Assembly: GCA_903885375.1 (NCBI GenBank)
Contig: CAISIK010000043.1
Coordinates: forward strand, 1-59,429
Length of the DNA stretch: 59,429 nt
Direction: 5' to 3'
Source: an uncultured Pseudomonadota bacterium
Lineage (GTDB): Bacteria; Myxococcota_A; UBA796; SXON01
In this document: positions 1-8,203 of the stretch, in pieces
Layout: the number at the start of each line of letters is the position of its first letter
Numbering within the stretch: position 1 is the stretch's first letter
The notes under the pieces: generated by a model
Told to the model about the DNA's origin: nothing
The model's input: only the letters and a program-made list of their open reading frames with translations
The model's database searches: none
Position numbers and translations under genes: made by a program

Positions 1-483
1 CCCGACGCCGTGGATGCCGACGGCGACGGCGTGAGCGAGTGCGACGACGACTGCGATGACAGCGACCCGACGCGCTTCCCCGGCAACGAGGAGCAGTGCG
101 ACAACGGGATCGACGACGACTGCAGCGGCGCGGCGGATGACGGCTGCGACTACGGCGGTACCTGGGAGCTCGACACCTCGATCTCCTACAGCTGCGCCTA
201 CGGGCTCGTCACCTACAACTTCGACCAGCTCGTGGTGACCGACCTGAACCCCACGATCAAGTTCGCGGGCGGCGGAACGCAGCCCGGCACCATGGTCGGG
301 AGCATCACCGGCAGCGCTGACTTCGATGCGGACAACCAGCTCCCGGGGAGCTGCACCGAGACCTACTCCGTGGTGGGCCAGTTCACGAGCTACAACAGCT
401 TCGACGCCACCTTTACGGCCACGTACGCCGGCCGGTGCATCGACTGCACCAACCAGAGCTACGTGATCCACGGCACGCGTTGA
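1..483 (+). CDS. MopE-type Asp/Cys-rich secreted protein, 5' end outside window
   Basis: The reading frame is open from the first base, so this is the C-terminal part of a larger protein. The visible N-terminal part is an Asp/Cys-rich motif (DxDGDG, then CDDDCDDSDP, then PGNEEQCDNGIDDDCSG) of the kind seen in MopE-like surface proteins of Myxococcota and methanotrophs, where it is linked to metal binding. About 110 residues of a Thr/Tyr-rich, probably beta-sheet domain with paired cysteines follow. The TGA overlaps the likely TTG start of the next gene. The function of the C-terminal domain is not recognised; export is inferred from the motif type, since the signal peptide lies outside the window. 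Confidence 0.8.
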   Translation, partial: PDAVDADGDGVSECDDDCDDSDPTRFPGNEEQCDNGIDDDCSGAADDGCDYGGTWELDTSISYSCAYGLVTYNFDQLVVTDLNPTIKFAGGGTQPGTMVGSITGSADFDADNQLPGSCTETYSVVGQFTSYNSFDATFTATYAGRCIDCTNQSYVIHGTR

Positions 484-2441
484 CCCGTCGGCGCGCTGGA
501 GCCTGGCGAACCTTCGCCGGCCGGCGCGTCGTGCTCTTCGGGATCGGACTGGCGGGATGCGTGGAGGCGACGCCCCTTGTGTCGTCGGCGCCCCCGGGGG
601 AGACCGCCGAGCCGCCGCCGCCCCCGCTGGTGTTCGTGATCCTCGCCGATGACCTCGCGGCCAACGTGGTGTGGGCGATGCCCACGGTGACCGAGCGCCT
701 CGCCCCCGAGTGCGTGCGGTTCAGCCGCGCCTACGTGACGGTGCCGCTGTGCTGCCCCGTGCGCGCCAGCCTCCTCGCGGGCGGCGAGTACCCCCGCAAT
801 ACCGGCGTGCAGTCCAACGAGCAGCCCAACGGGGGCTTCCGCGGCTTCGTGGACGACCGCTCGTTGGCTACGCGCTTGCAGGCGTCCGGGGTGCGCACGG
901 CGCTCGTGGGCAAGTACCTGAACGGCTACGAGCTGGAGGACGGCGGGTACATCCCCCCCGGGTGGGATCTGTTCGCGGGCGTGGGCGAGATCGGCACCGC
1001 CTACGACAGCGGGATCATCGAGGGGAGCTCCACGCCGGAGGCGGCCGGCGTGGGCGAGATCGGCTCCACCGACGGCGCCTACGTGGTGGACTGGCTCGTG
1101 GAGCGGGCGATCACCTTCATGCAGGCCGAGCCGGAGTCGCCGACCGTGATCTTCCTCACCGTACCCTCGCCGCACAAGGGTACGGCGCCGGCGGAGGAGG
1201 ATCGGGACACCTGGGCGGACTACCTCCCGAGGCCGCCCGCCTACAAGGAGGAAGACCTTGGCGACAAGCCCGCATGGCTCCAGGAGCTGGGCGCGCAGGG
1301 CGCGGTGGAGGACTGGGACTTCGACACCGACGCGCGGACAATGCTCGAAAGCCTTGGCGCCATCGACCGCGGGGTGGGCCGCGTGCTCGACGCGATCGAG
1401 GCGGCGGGGCTCGCCGAACGTTCGACCGTCCTCTTCACCTCCGACAACGGCATGCTCCAGGGGGAGCACTGGCTCGTGGGCAAGGGCGTGCCCTACGAGG
1501 AGTCGGTGCGGGTGCCGTTCTACGTGCGGACGCCGGGTGCGGAGGGACGGGAGGACAACCGGTTGGTCGCGATGAACCTCGATCTGCCGGCCACCGTGGC
1601 TGAGCTGGCGGGGCTGGAGCCCTCCGGCGAAGGCGCCAGCCTTCTCGGCGCCCTCACGAGCGCGGACGCGCCCCCCGCCCGCGACCACGTGTTCCTCGAG
1701 ACCGCCTCGGGCGACCACCCGGTGTGGGCCGGCGTGGTCACGGAGCGCTGGAAGTACGTGCAATGGGGCGACGGCTCCCGCGAGCTCTACGACCTCGACG
1801 CCGACCCGTGGGAGATGGAGAGCGTGCACGATTCGGGTGTGCGCGATGCCGATCTTGCGACGCTCGCGGGCTGGGTGCAGGAGCACCGCTCCCTGGCGAT
1901 CACCACGCAGACGCTCGCCGAGGCCGCCGTGGGCCGACCCTACACGACGCGGCTCGCGGCTTGGGGGGGCACGTATCCGCTGGCGTGGAGCATCGAGGCG
2001 GGGCGCATGCCGGACGGCTTGTCCCTCTCCAGCGGCGGCGAGCTGGCGGGGGTGCCCACGGTGGCGGGGACGGAGCTGGTGATGCTCCGCGTCACCGACT
2101 CGGTGCCCTCGCCCCTCACGGGGGTGCCGGCGCACTTCTCGTTCAACTTCGACCTCTCGGTGGTGCAGGGGCAGGCGGTGGCAGGCGCGCCGCCGCGTTG
2201 GGAGCGCCTCCCCGGCGACAGGTCCCGCCTCCTCGTGCACGCGCGGGCGGGCGCCCGCGTGCGCCTGCTCGTGTACAGCGACGACACCCGCGATGACGCC
2301 GGCACCGCCTCGCCGGAGGCACGCGCCGATCACCGCGGCCGGGCCGTGCTCCCCATCCCCCCGTTGCCCCTCGGGGGGAGCGGCGCCCTCTTCGTGGAGG
2401 TGGATGGCCTGGAGGTGCCGGCGGGGCGGGTGGAGGGCTGA
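480..2441 (+). CDS. Sulfatase lipoprotein with C-terminal putative Ig (He_PIG-like) domain
   Basis: Predicted periplasmic or surface sulfatase hydrolysing sulfate esters, probably of a glycan. The TTG at 480 overlaps the previous stop and gives an Arg-rich n-region, a hydrophobic stretch and the lipobox LAGC at residues 24-27; a GTG at 435 would lie inside the upstream gene. The sulfatase core has the DD metal pair (ILADDLA), CCPVR at residues 91-95 (the CxPxR motif whose first Cys becomes formylglycine), TALVGKYLNGY and TSDNG. The order resembles N-acetylglucosamine-6-sulfatase relatives. The last ~180 residues hold a putative Ig segment (LAWSIEAGRMPDGLSLS) and a Pro/Arg-rich tail. No formylglycine-generating enzyme is encoded in the window. 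The substrate cannot be told from sequence. Confidence 0.88.
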   Translation: MTRRRAGAWRTFAGRRVVLFGIGLAGCVEATPLVSSAPPGETAEPPPPPLVFVILADDLAANVVWAMPTVTERLAPECVRFSRAYVTVPLCCPVRASLLAGGEYPRNTGVQSNEQPNGGFRGFVDDRSLATRLQASGVRTALVGKYLNGYELEDGGYIPPGWDLFAGVGEIGTAYDSGIIEGSSTPEAAGVGEIGSTDGAYVVDWLVERAITFMQAEPESPTVIFLTVPSPHKGTAPAEEDRDTWADYLPRPPAYKEEDLGDKPAWLQELGAQGAVEDWDFDTDARTMLESLGAIDRGVGRVLDAIEAAGLAERSTVLFTSDNGMLQGEHWLVGKGVPYEESVRVPFYVRTPGAEGREDNRLVAMNLDLPATVAELAGLEPSGEGASLLGALTSADAPPARDHVFLETASGDHPVWAGVVTERWKYVQWGDGSRELYDLDADPWEMESVHDSGVRDADLATLAGWVQEHRSLAITTQTLAEAAVGRPYTTRLAAWGGTYPLAWSIEAGRMPDGLSLSSGGELAGVPTVAGTELVMLRVTDSVPSPLTGVPAHFSFNFDLSVVQGQAVAGAPPRWERLPGDRSRLLVHARAGARVRLLVYSDDTRDDAGTASPEARADHRGRAVLPIPPLPLGGSGALFVEVDGLEVPAGRVEG

Positions 2442-2457
2442 CGGCCGGCGGCTCCGA

Positions 2458-3072
2458 TCAGCCGACGGTGTGGATGCGGAGCACCTGCTCGGGCGCCATG
2501 CGGGGCTTGCGCGCCTGCGTGCTCGCGGCCGCAGGGCCGACGACGATCATCATGAGCGGCGGATGGGCCTCATCCAGCCCGAGCACCGCGGAGAGGGCCG
2601 CCGGATCGAACCCGATCATGGGGCACGAGGCGAGGCCTGCCTCCTGGGCGGCGAGCATCAGGCACATGCCGGAGAGCCCGACCGAGCGGAGCGACTCTTC
2701 GCGGGCGCGGGCGGGATCGGCGTAGCCCGCGGTTCCGGCGATCATGCGTTCGGCCACATCGGCCGGGAGGGTGCCGGCGGCCGCCGCGGCGCGCGTGCGC
2801 TCCACGAAGCCCTCGCGGGCGCGGAGATCACCCGTGAGGACGATGACGGCGGCAGCGGCGGCCACCTTCGGCTGGTTGTAGGCTGCGGCCATGACCGCGC
2901 GCTTCGTGGCCGGATCGATCGCCGCGACGAAGCGGGTGAACTGGATGTTGAAGCAGCTCGGCGCTTCCTGCGCCAGGCGCACGAGGTCGGCCACCTGCGC
3001 CTCGGTGAGCGAGGCCGTAGTATCGAAGCTGTTGCTGGAGATGCGGCTGCGGAGGGCGTCGGAGACGTGCAT
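2458..3072 (-). CDS. Nitroreductase family protein
   Basis: FMN-dependent NAD(P)H oxidoreductase of the nitroreductase superfamily, 204 residues, expected to act as a cytosolic homodimer. The N-terminus (MHVSDALRSR-ISSNSFD), the substrate-side stretch TEAQVADLVRLAQEAPSCFNIQ and the C-terminal LGLDEAHPPLMMIVVG block follow the usual family order (N-terminal FMN-contact Arg/Ser, APS segment, then a G/L-rich cofactor loop). I chose the ATG at 3072; the longer open frame upstream overlaps the divergent AgmX/PglI-type gene and reads like non-coding sequence. It is convergent with the sulfatase gene (16 bp apart). The substrate is unknown. Confidence 0.8.
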   Translation of the reverse strand: MHVSDALRSRISSNSFDTTASLTEAQVADLVRLAQEAPSCFNIQFTRFVAAIDPATKRAVMAAAYNQPKVAAAAAVIVLTGDLRAREGFVERTRAAAAAGTLPADVAERMIAGTAGYADPARAREESLRSVGLSGMCLMLAAQEAGLASCPMIGFDPAALSAVLGLDEAHPPLMMIVVGPAAASTQARKPRMAPEQVLRIHTVG

Positions 3073-3172
3073 GGGAGACCCGGGGGCGGACACGGTACGC
3101 ACCGCGCCGACGCCGTCCAGCCAACGCACGGAAAGTTGTTGCCACCGGGCGGCTGCGGTACGTTCCGGGCCC

Positions 3173-3547
3173 ATGCTGTCCTCGCTCCTTGCGTTCGCCA
3201 TCGCCACCAGCTTCGCCAGCGACACGCCCGTGGCGGAGGAGGAGGAAGTCACCGACCTCGACGCGGAGGAGGGCCACCTGCCGGATGGAACGGTGGCCAC
3301 GGTGATGTCGCATTCGGAGGCCGCGGTCATGGACTGCTCGCGCCGCTTCGGCACCCGCACCACGCACGGCCGCATCGAGTTTTCCTGGCAGATCGAGCTC
3401 GACGGGTCGGTGAGCCACCTGAAGATGGTCGAGTCGGGCCTGAAGAACCCGCTGCTCGAGGAATGCCTCGTGGCCACCGTGAAGAAGGCCACCTTCCCCA
3501 AGCCGCGCGGCGGCACCGTGCACGCCTCGCACACGTTCAGCTTCTAG
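3173..3547 (+). CDS. AgmX/PglI C-terminal domain protein (TonB-like), short exported form
   Basis: A 124-residue protein. An N-terminal hydrophobic segment (MLSSLLAFAIATSFASD) looks like a cleavable signal peptide. An acidic linker follows, then an AgmX/PglI-type C-terminal domain: a conserved Cys (AVMDCSRR), GRIEFSWQIELDGSVSHL, a second Cys in LEECLVATVKKATFPKP, and a terminal TFSF strand. This domain is common in Myxococcota, where it occurs at the end of gliding (AgmX) or TonB-like proteins. Here it stands alone with a signal peptide, so it is probably periplasmic. The next gene starts 1 base after its stop, so the two are probably co-transcribed. Confidence 0.8.
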   Translation: MLSSLLAFAIATSFASDTPVAEEEEVTDLDAEEGHLPDGTVATVMSHSEAAVMDCSRRFGTRTTHGRIEFSWQIELDGSVSHLKMVESGLKNPLLEECLVATVKKATFPKPRGGTVHASHTFSF

Positions 3548-3548
3548 G

Positions 3549-4262
3549 GTGGATGCCGTCGGCCTGCTCGCGCTCTGGGCGAGCGTGGAGGGGAGCGTGC
3601 GCGCCCTCGCGGTGGTGCCGCCCGCGCCGCCCACCGCGGCCCTCGCCCGCGAGGTGGATGCCGGCGGGATCGGGCGTGCGTCGGTGTCGGAGGGGGGTGT
3701 CGCCGCGTGGGGCGTGCTCCCCGTCAGCCAGCCCCTCCTCTGGCTCACCCTCACCGACGACCGCCTCTCCGAGAACGTGAACTCGCTGACGGAACGGGCG
3801 CTGGAAGGGAGCTGGGCCTCCCCGAAGCTGCTCTACCAGCGCATCGACCTGCCCTGGCCCTTCGCCGACCGCCACTGGGTGCTCCGCCTCGCCAACAACG
3901 CGCGGCTCGCCCAGGCCTCGGGCGTGTGGGAGCGCTCGTGGACGGTCGACCCCGCCGCACTGCCGCGCGGGCGCGCGGAGGCCGACGCCGCCCTGTTCGA
4001 TGCCAGCACCGCGCTGACGGTGAACCGCGGGGCGTGGCTGCTGGTGCCGGTCGACGCCGGACACACCCTCGCCGTGTACCAGGCGTGGACGGACCTCGGC
4101 GGGAACATCCCCCCCGAGGCGGCCGACACCTGGGCGCGCTCCTCGCTCAGCGGGCTCTACGCCGGGCTGCGCAAGCACGCGGCGGTGGTGCGGTCACGCT
4201 ACGGTGCGGGTTGCCGGCCGCAACCCGGAGCCGACGGCACGCCCATCGCCTGCTTCGACTAG
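3549..4262 (+). CDS. START/SRPBCC-like lipid-binding domain protein
   Basis: A 237-residue protein with a hydrophobic N-terminus. The central part (ALEGSWASPKLLYQRIDLP, PFADRHWVLRLANN, ERSWTVDP, AWLLVPVDAGHTLAVYQAW) has the alternating beta-strand pattern of START/polyketide-cyclase-like domains that hold a hydrophobic ligand. The GTG at 3549 follows the previous stop by one base. It is convergent with another START-like gene and overlaps its end by 4 bases, so two related-looking proteins sit tail to tail. Family placement rests on pattern only and the ligand is unknown. Confidence 0.72.
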   Translation: MDAVGLLALWASVEGSVRALAVVPPAPPTAALAREVDAGGIGRASVSEGGVAAWGVLPVSQPLLWLTLTDDRLSENVNSLTERALEGSWASPKLLYQRIDLPWPFADRHWVLRLANNARLAQASGVWERSWTVDPAALPRGRAEADAALFDASTALTVNRGAWLLVPVDAGHTLAVYQAWTDLGGNIPPEAADTWARSSLSGLYAGLRKHAAVVRSRYGAGCRPQPGADGTPIACFD

Positions 4263-4819
4263 CGCGCCTTCGATTCGGTGCGCTTCCGCAGCTTGTCGAC
4301 GACGTTGATCATGCTGTCGTTCGCCAGCCAGCGCCGCACCCAGCCGGGCGACCAGACCTCGCTGATGAACTGGCTGTGGAACACGATCGCGGACCCGTCC
4401 TTCTCGGGGCGCACGATGAGGTGACCAACCTCCTCGCGGACATCGCTCACCTTGTCGGGGTCCTGCACCCAGGTGCACGTGAGCGCCTCCGGAAAGCAGG
4501 TCCAGTGGTCGTGGATGACCACCTGGATGCCGAAGACGCTGAGCTGGAACCGCACGAACCAGTCGTTCGGGGAGTTCCGCTTGTACTCATCGAGTTGTTT
4601 GAGTGTGGGGTTCTCCGGCTTCTTGGCCTCGAAGTCGAGCGCCTCGCGCCAAAGGATATCCGGGGGCGCGGCCACCTTCACGATGCCGGTGCTCACGGTG
4701 AGCGGGGTGGAGGTGTCGGCCCGGAGGACCAGCTCGCCCTTCTCGAAGCGAGCGAGCTCCTCGGTGGTCATGCTGGGCCAGGTGGGGAGGGCGAAGGCGA
4801 GAGGGAGGAGGAGCAGCAC
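4259..4819 (-). CDS. Exported START/SRPBCC-like domain protein
   Basis: A 186-residue protein with a cleavable-looking signal peptide (GTG start, then LLLLPLAFALPTWPS). It continues with a SRPBCC-type pattern: a first strand (VSTGIVKVAAPPDILWREAL), a middle section on solvent-exposed strands (WFVRFQLSVFGIQVVIHDHW), and a C-terminal helix (WVRRWLANDSMINVVDKLRKR). It is the last gene of a five-gene minus-strand run (8150 down to 4259) with gaps of 10 bases or less or short overlaps. Lipid or hydrophobic-ligand binding in the periplasm is inferred from the fold. Confidence 0.72.
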   Translation of the reverse strand: MLLLLPLAFALPTWPSMTTEELARFEKGELVLRADTSTPLTVSTGIVKVAAPPDILWREALDFEAKKPENPTLKQLDEYKRNSPNDWFVRFQLSVFGIQVVIHDHWTCFPEALTCTWVQDPDKVSDVREEVGHLIVRPEKDGSAIVFHSQFISEVWSPGWVRRWLANDSMINVVDKLRKRTESKAR

Positions 4820-4829
4820 GGCTGTGGCG

Positions 4830-5216
4830 CTAACCCGCGACCGGGGGAAGGTCGTCCTTCGGGAAGGCGACGGCCCACGCGATCATCCCGAAGAGGGCGT
4901 AGGCGTACTGGTAGACCGCCTCGCCGCACATCATCAGCGCCACGAGGCCGAACAGGCTCGCGGACTCCGCGAGCGCCCAGCGCAGGATGTTGCGCGTAAA
5001 CGGGGGCGTGCCGGGCAGGAGCGCGGGAATGACCCCGAGCGCGATGGAGGCGCTCGCCGTCATCATCGCCGGGAGCGCGAACACCTGTGCGGTGGCCACG
5101 GCATCGGGGTTGGCGGCCGGCGCCAACATCGCGCCGAGCCCGAGGAAGAGCAGATGGGAGCTTCCCATCGCGATCCAGATGATGAGGGCCGGGTTCGGTC
5201 GGGAGGCGGGGGGCAT
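4830..5216 (-). CDS. Four-helix integral membrane protein, unknown function
   Basis: A 128-residue, very hydrophobic protein with about four membrane spans (IIWIAMGSSHLLFLGLGAML, a Met/Ala-rich second span, SLFGLVALMMCGEAVYQYAY, and ALFGMIAWAVAF) and short loops. No domain is recognised. The ATG at 5216 lies 5 bases after the stop of the DUF4384-type gene, and its stop is 10 bases before the next start. It therefore belongs to the same transcript as the envelope proteins around it. Confidence 0.72.
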   Translation of the reverse strand: MPPASRPNPALIIWIAMGSSHLLFLGLGAMLAPAANPDAVATAQVFALPAMMTASASIALGVIPALLPGTPPFTRNILRWALAESASLFGLVALMMCGEAVYQYAYALFGMIAWAVAFPKDDLPPVAG

Positions 5217-5221
5217 GCGTC

Positions 5222-6487
5222 CTACTTGCAGGCGGGTGCGCCGTTCAGGGTCTGTTCGAGCAGCGCCGGGCTCGGGACGTCGGCCGGCGCGGCGCCACAG
5301 GCCTCGCCCGATACGACGTGCCAGGTCTGGCTCACCACGGTGGCCCCGGGCGGGTACAGGGCGGGGCCGAAGCGGCTGGACACCCGGCAGAAGCCTTCGT
5401 GGCCTGCCAGGGGGCCGAGGGCCACCCCGTCGGGAACGACGATCGCCACGAGCGTTTCATCATCGCCGCGGGGGTTGGGGAGCGCCCACGATTCCCCGAG
5501 GTCGAGGCTGCCCTCCACCCGGTCGGGACCGGTGATCGGCCACACGTGGTACGCCGCGCCCGCCGAGTCTACCGAGTAGACGTGCAGGTGACTCGGCTGG
5601 TCCACCGTGAGGACGGGCTGCACGGGCTGGCCCACGCAGAGGCCTCCCCCGCGGGTGGCCACCTTCATGTCGAGGTTCACGGCGCCCGTGCGCTGCCCCC
5701 GACCATCCAGGCCGAGCTTCGCGCTCCCGACGCACGCCGCGCCGCTGCTGGGCACGTTGTAGGCGGCGGCGAGGAAGCCCACCGGCGCTGCGGAGATCTG
5801 CGTGCCGTCGGGCAGGTTCACCGTGCCGGCGAGGGTGACCTGACCCTGGCTGACGGCGGCGCTGAGATCGAGCTCGGGTGCGGCGGCGGTGGCATCGTCG
5901 GCGAGGGTGGCGATCCCGGCTTCGCCGAGGCGAGACCGCACCCACATCCGCACCGGCTCGAGCTCGGGGAGGGCGCAGCCATCGGCACGATGGGGGTCGG
6001 TGAGGCGCACGCTCGTCTTCCCGGCGGCGACGAGCTTCCGGGCGAGCTCGTCGCCGAGCCGGCTCACGCTGGCTTCGGCATCGGCGCGCTGGCGGTCGGG
6101 GTTGAGGAGGCGGAGCTCCACCACGGCGGTGGCACAGGCCCTCCGTGTTGCCTTGTCGTAGACGCCCGGCGTCTGCCACTCGGTGATGTAGCCGGCGTAC
6201 CGCTTGCAGTCGTCGGGCATGGCGGCGCAGAGCTCCGACTCGAGCCGCTTTCGGGCTTCTCCGCGCGCGACGGCCATGGCCTCCTCGCGGGCCCGGACGG
6301 TTTCGGCGCGGGCCGAGGCGAAGCCCACCGCGAGCTTGTACTGGTTGGAGCCCGGCGGCACCGGCTCGCAGGTCGTGGGCTGCGACGCCTGCCCGGGGCC
6401 CGCGATGGCCGCCCCGGCCGTGAGGCCGAGGCCGGCGGGCAGGAGCAGGAAGCCGACGAGGCCGCGCGTGCGATTTGCGCGGTTCAC
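5222..6487 (-). CDS. LPP20-like/DUF4384 envelope protein
   Basis: A 421-residue exported protein. The GTG at 6487 overlaps the previous stop as GTGA and gives a signal peptide (GLVGFLLLPAGLGLTAGAA). Residues ~45-130 are an Ala/Arg-rich helical stretch (VRAREEAMAVARGEARKRLE) that also resembles LPP20-type proteins. The C-terminal ~150 residues carry a DUF4384-like domain (PVLTVDQPSHLHVYSVDS, then LPNPRGDDETLVAIVVPDG), which handles 'vital-sign'-like beta modules in secreted or surface proteins. Several Cys residues suggest disulfides. Function unknown; probably works with the lipoprotein encoded just upstream. Confidence 0.75.
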   Translation of the reverse strand: MNRANRTRGLVGFLLLPAGLGLTAGAAIAGPGQASQPTTCEPVPPGSNQYKLAVGFASARAETVRAREEAMAVARGEARKRLESELCAAMPDDCKRYAGYITEWQTPGVYDKATRRACATAVVELRLLNPDRQRADAEASVSRLGDELARKLVAAGKTSVRLTDPHRADGCALPELEPVRMWVRSRLGEAGIATLADDATAAAPELDLSAAVSQGQVTLAGTVNLPDGTQISAAPVGFLAAAYNVPSSGAACVGSAKLGLDGRGQRTGAVNLDMKVATRGGGLCVGQPVQPVLTVDQPSHLHVYSVDSAGAAYHVWPITGPDRVEGSLDLGESWALPNPRGDDETLVAIVVPDGVALGPLAGHEGFCRVSSRFGPALYPPGATVVSQTWHVVSGEACGAAPADVPSPALLEQTLNGAPACK

Positions 6488-7563
6488 TTGGCCACCGGGG
6501 CGACGAGCAGGGCGGCCGCCGCATCGACAGAGGCGTTGGGCACGTAAGCGAGCGCACGGGCGCGGTATTCGTAGCCGGTGGGCATCGGGAGCTTCTCCAC
6601 GCAGGTCTTGCTGTTCTGCACCAGCGAGGCGAGGCCGCTGGCGGCGCCTTCCACCCAGGACTGCGATTGCAACTGCAGCGGGGCGCTCGACGCCTGCGTC
6701 TGTACGGTCACCTCGCCGCTCTGCACCTGCTCTCCCACGAACTGCACCACCTGCTTGCGGGCGTTGAGCATCGCGTCGTCCCGCGCCTTGGCCTCGTCGG
6801 CCACCACGGGCGACACACCCACGAAGTAGTAGCCCAACGACGACAGTGGCACGCTCTCGCTCGCGCAGTCCCAGTCGGGGGCCCCGGCGGCGTTGGGGTA
6901 GAGCTTGAAGCCGAAGTACACCGGCTCCTGGAAGACGATGCCGCGCGACCACGACTGGCCGTGCTTCACCTCGAGCTTGGGGAAGATCTCGACGTTGAGC
7001 CCGGGGGGATCGACCTTGAGCTTGGCCCCGGCCTCCACGCCGCTGGTGTAGTAGATCGCCCCGGTTCCCGACACGAACTCGCCGATGTACTCGGCCGGAC
7101 ACTGATCGGGCGCGCGCGCGCAGCACGCGGCGTACTTGTCGGGGTCGGCGATGTAGCTGATCATCTTCTGGTCGATCGTGTACTTCACCCGCACGGTCCG
7201 CCCGGTGCTCGCGCCCGCGGAGATCGTGGCCACCTGGGGAATCTGCGCGCTGATGCTCGCGCCCGAGCTGGCGTTGTAGAGCTCGTCGTACAGCACGCCG
7301 CCGCCGCCGACCGACTTGTACTGGATGTGGCGGCTGCACTGCGTTTGCATGCCCCGCGACTCGTCGATCTGGTCGAGCGCCGTGCCGTCGGGGATGAACC
7401 GACCGAGGTACAGGCTGGGGTCGGTGTCGAAGGCGTTTCGGAGAAACAGGGTCTTCGGCGCGGTGGCGGTGGGGCCGGTGCTCTCGGGAACCAGCGGCTT
7501 GGGCGCCGCCTGCCCCGAGGTACAGGCCGACACGCAGAGCGCGAGCAGGGGGAGCGTTCGCAT
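6484..7563 (-). CDS. Lipoprotein with LPP20-like helical segment, unknown function
   Basis: A 359-residue lipoprotein. The ATG at 7563 gives MRTLPLLALCVSAC with a lipobox (VSAC), followed by a Pro/Thr-rich linker. The body has an unrecognised beta-rich part containing paired cysteines (AACCARAPDQC) and a later segment, AKARDDAMLNARKQVVQFVG, like the amphipathic stretch of LPP20-type proteins. Its stop overlaps the next start by 4 bases, so translation of the pair is probably coupled. It lies 8 bases after the folate ligase gene. Confidence 0.75.
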   Translation of the reverse strand: MRTLPLLALCVSACTSGQAAPKPLVPESTGPTATAPKTLFLRNAFDTDPSLYLGRFIPDGTALDQIDESRGMQTQCSRHIQYKSVGGGGVLYDELYNASSGASISAQIPQVATISAGASTGRTVRVKYTIDQKMISYIADPDKYAACCARAPDQCPAEYIGEFVSGTGAIYYTSGVEAGAKLKVDPPGLNVEIFPKLEVKHGQSWSRGIVFQEPVYFGFKLYPNAAGAPDWDCASESVPLSSLGYYFVGVSPVVADEAKARDDAMLNARKQVVQFVGEQVQSGEVTVQTQASSAPLQLQSQSWVEGAASGLASLVQNSKTCVEKLPMPTGYEYRARALAYVPNASVDAAAALLVAPVAK

Positions 7564-7571
7564 TTGTGGTT

Positions 7572-8150
7572 CTAGCATGCCCGGTCCTGCGGGGGGACGA
7601 CGCAGGAGAGCGGGATGTCGTGGGGCTCCGTGGGGAGGCGGGCCACGACCTGGTGGGCGAAGCCGATGCCGATCGTGGTTCGATGGGGAGAAAGGTTGAC
7701 GAGGAGCCGATCGTAGAGCCCCTTGCCGCGCCCGAGGCGGGCCCCATCGGGGGTGAAGGCGAGCCCCGGCACGAGGAAGACGTGCACCTCGCTCGGCGAG
7801 ACCAACGCTGCATCCGCGCGGGGCTCGCGCAGCCCGAGGGGCCCGGGAACGAGCCGCCCCAGGTCGCGGACCCGGTGGAGCGTGAGCGCGCCGGACGCCA
7901 CCCGGGGCAGGACCAGGCGACCGGCCGGGGCCAGCTCGGCGAGGAGCTCCCGGAGGTCCACCTCGCCGGGGAGCGGGAAGAAGGCCGCCACGGTTCCCTC
8001 GCCGAGGTGCGGGCGGAGCCAGGCGCAGATCCGCTCCGATTCGGCGCGGGTTTCCTCCGGTGGGCGCGCGCGCAGCCAATCCTTCATCTCCCGGCGGATG
8101 TCCGCCTTTTCTCGCTGGCAATCGTCAGTCAACCGGTCCTCCGCCGTCAT
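7572..8150 (-). CDS. 5-formyltetrahydrofolate cyclo-ligase
   Basis: Catalyses ATP-dependent conversion of 5-formyl-THF to 5,10-methenyl-THF in one-carbon metabolism. The 192-residue length fits the family. Recognisable blocks are the basic N-terminus (KADIRREMKDWLRARPPEE), VAAFFPLPGEVDL, FLVPGLAFTPDGARLGRGKGLYDR (the family G-x-G-K-G-Y/L-Y-D-R ATP/substrate loop) and the C-terminal TIGIGFAHQVV, LPTEPHDIPL. It is the first gene of the five-gene minus-strand operon and is divergent from a LysR regulator 53 bases away. In other bacteria the gene (ygfA/fthC) often sits next to unrelated genes, so operon membership says little about the envelope proteins. Confidence 0.9.
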   Translation of the reverse strand: MTAEDRLTDDCQREKADIRREMKDWLRARPPEETRAESERICAWLRPHLGEGTVAAFFPLPGEVDLRELLAELAPAGRLVLPRVASGALTLHRVRDLGRLVPGPLGLREPRADAALVSPSEVHVFLVPGLAFTPDGARLGRGKGLYDRLLVNLSPHRTTIGIGFAHQVVARLPTEPHDIPLSCVVPPQDRAC

Positions 8151-8164
8151 GCCGGCTCGAATAA

Positions 8165-8202
8165 CGCGGGTGCGTCCTGTCCTCCCCGTCGATACACCCG
8201 CG
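8165..8202. promoter_or_regulatory. Inverted repeat in the divergent ligase/LysR intergenic region
   Basis: Perfect 8-base arms CGCGGGTG (8165-8172) and CACCCGCG (8195-8202), separated by 22 bases, in the 53-base gap between the divergent folate ligase and LysR genes. The right arm ends just before the LysR ATG. It could be a regulator site or a leader hairpin; the high GC makes chance pairing plausible. Confidence 0.3.
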
Positions 8203-8203
8203 G

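Noticed and set aside
459..2333. Long open frame antisense to the sulfatase
   Set aside because: Mirror of high-GC coding sequence, rich in Arg/His/Gly, no family features; the sulfatase on the plus strand has all motifs.
3073..3534. N-terminal extension of the nitroreductase frame
   Set aside because: Covers the divergent AgmX/PglI-type gene and lacks family similarity; the ATG at 3072 gives the normal length.
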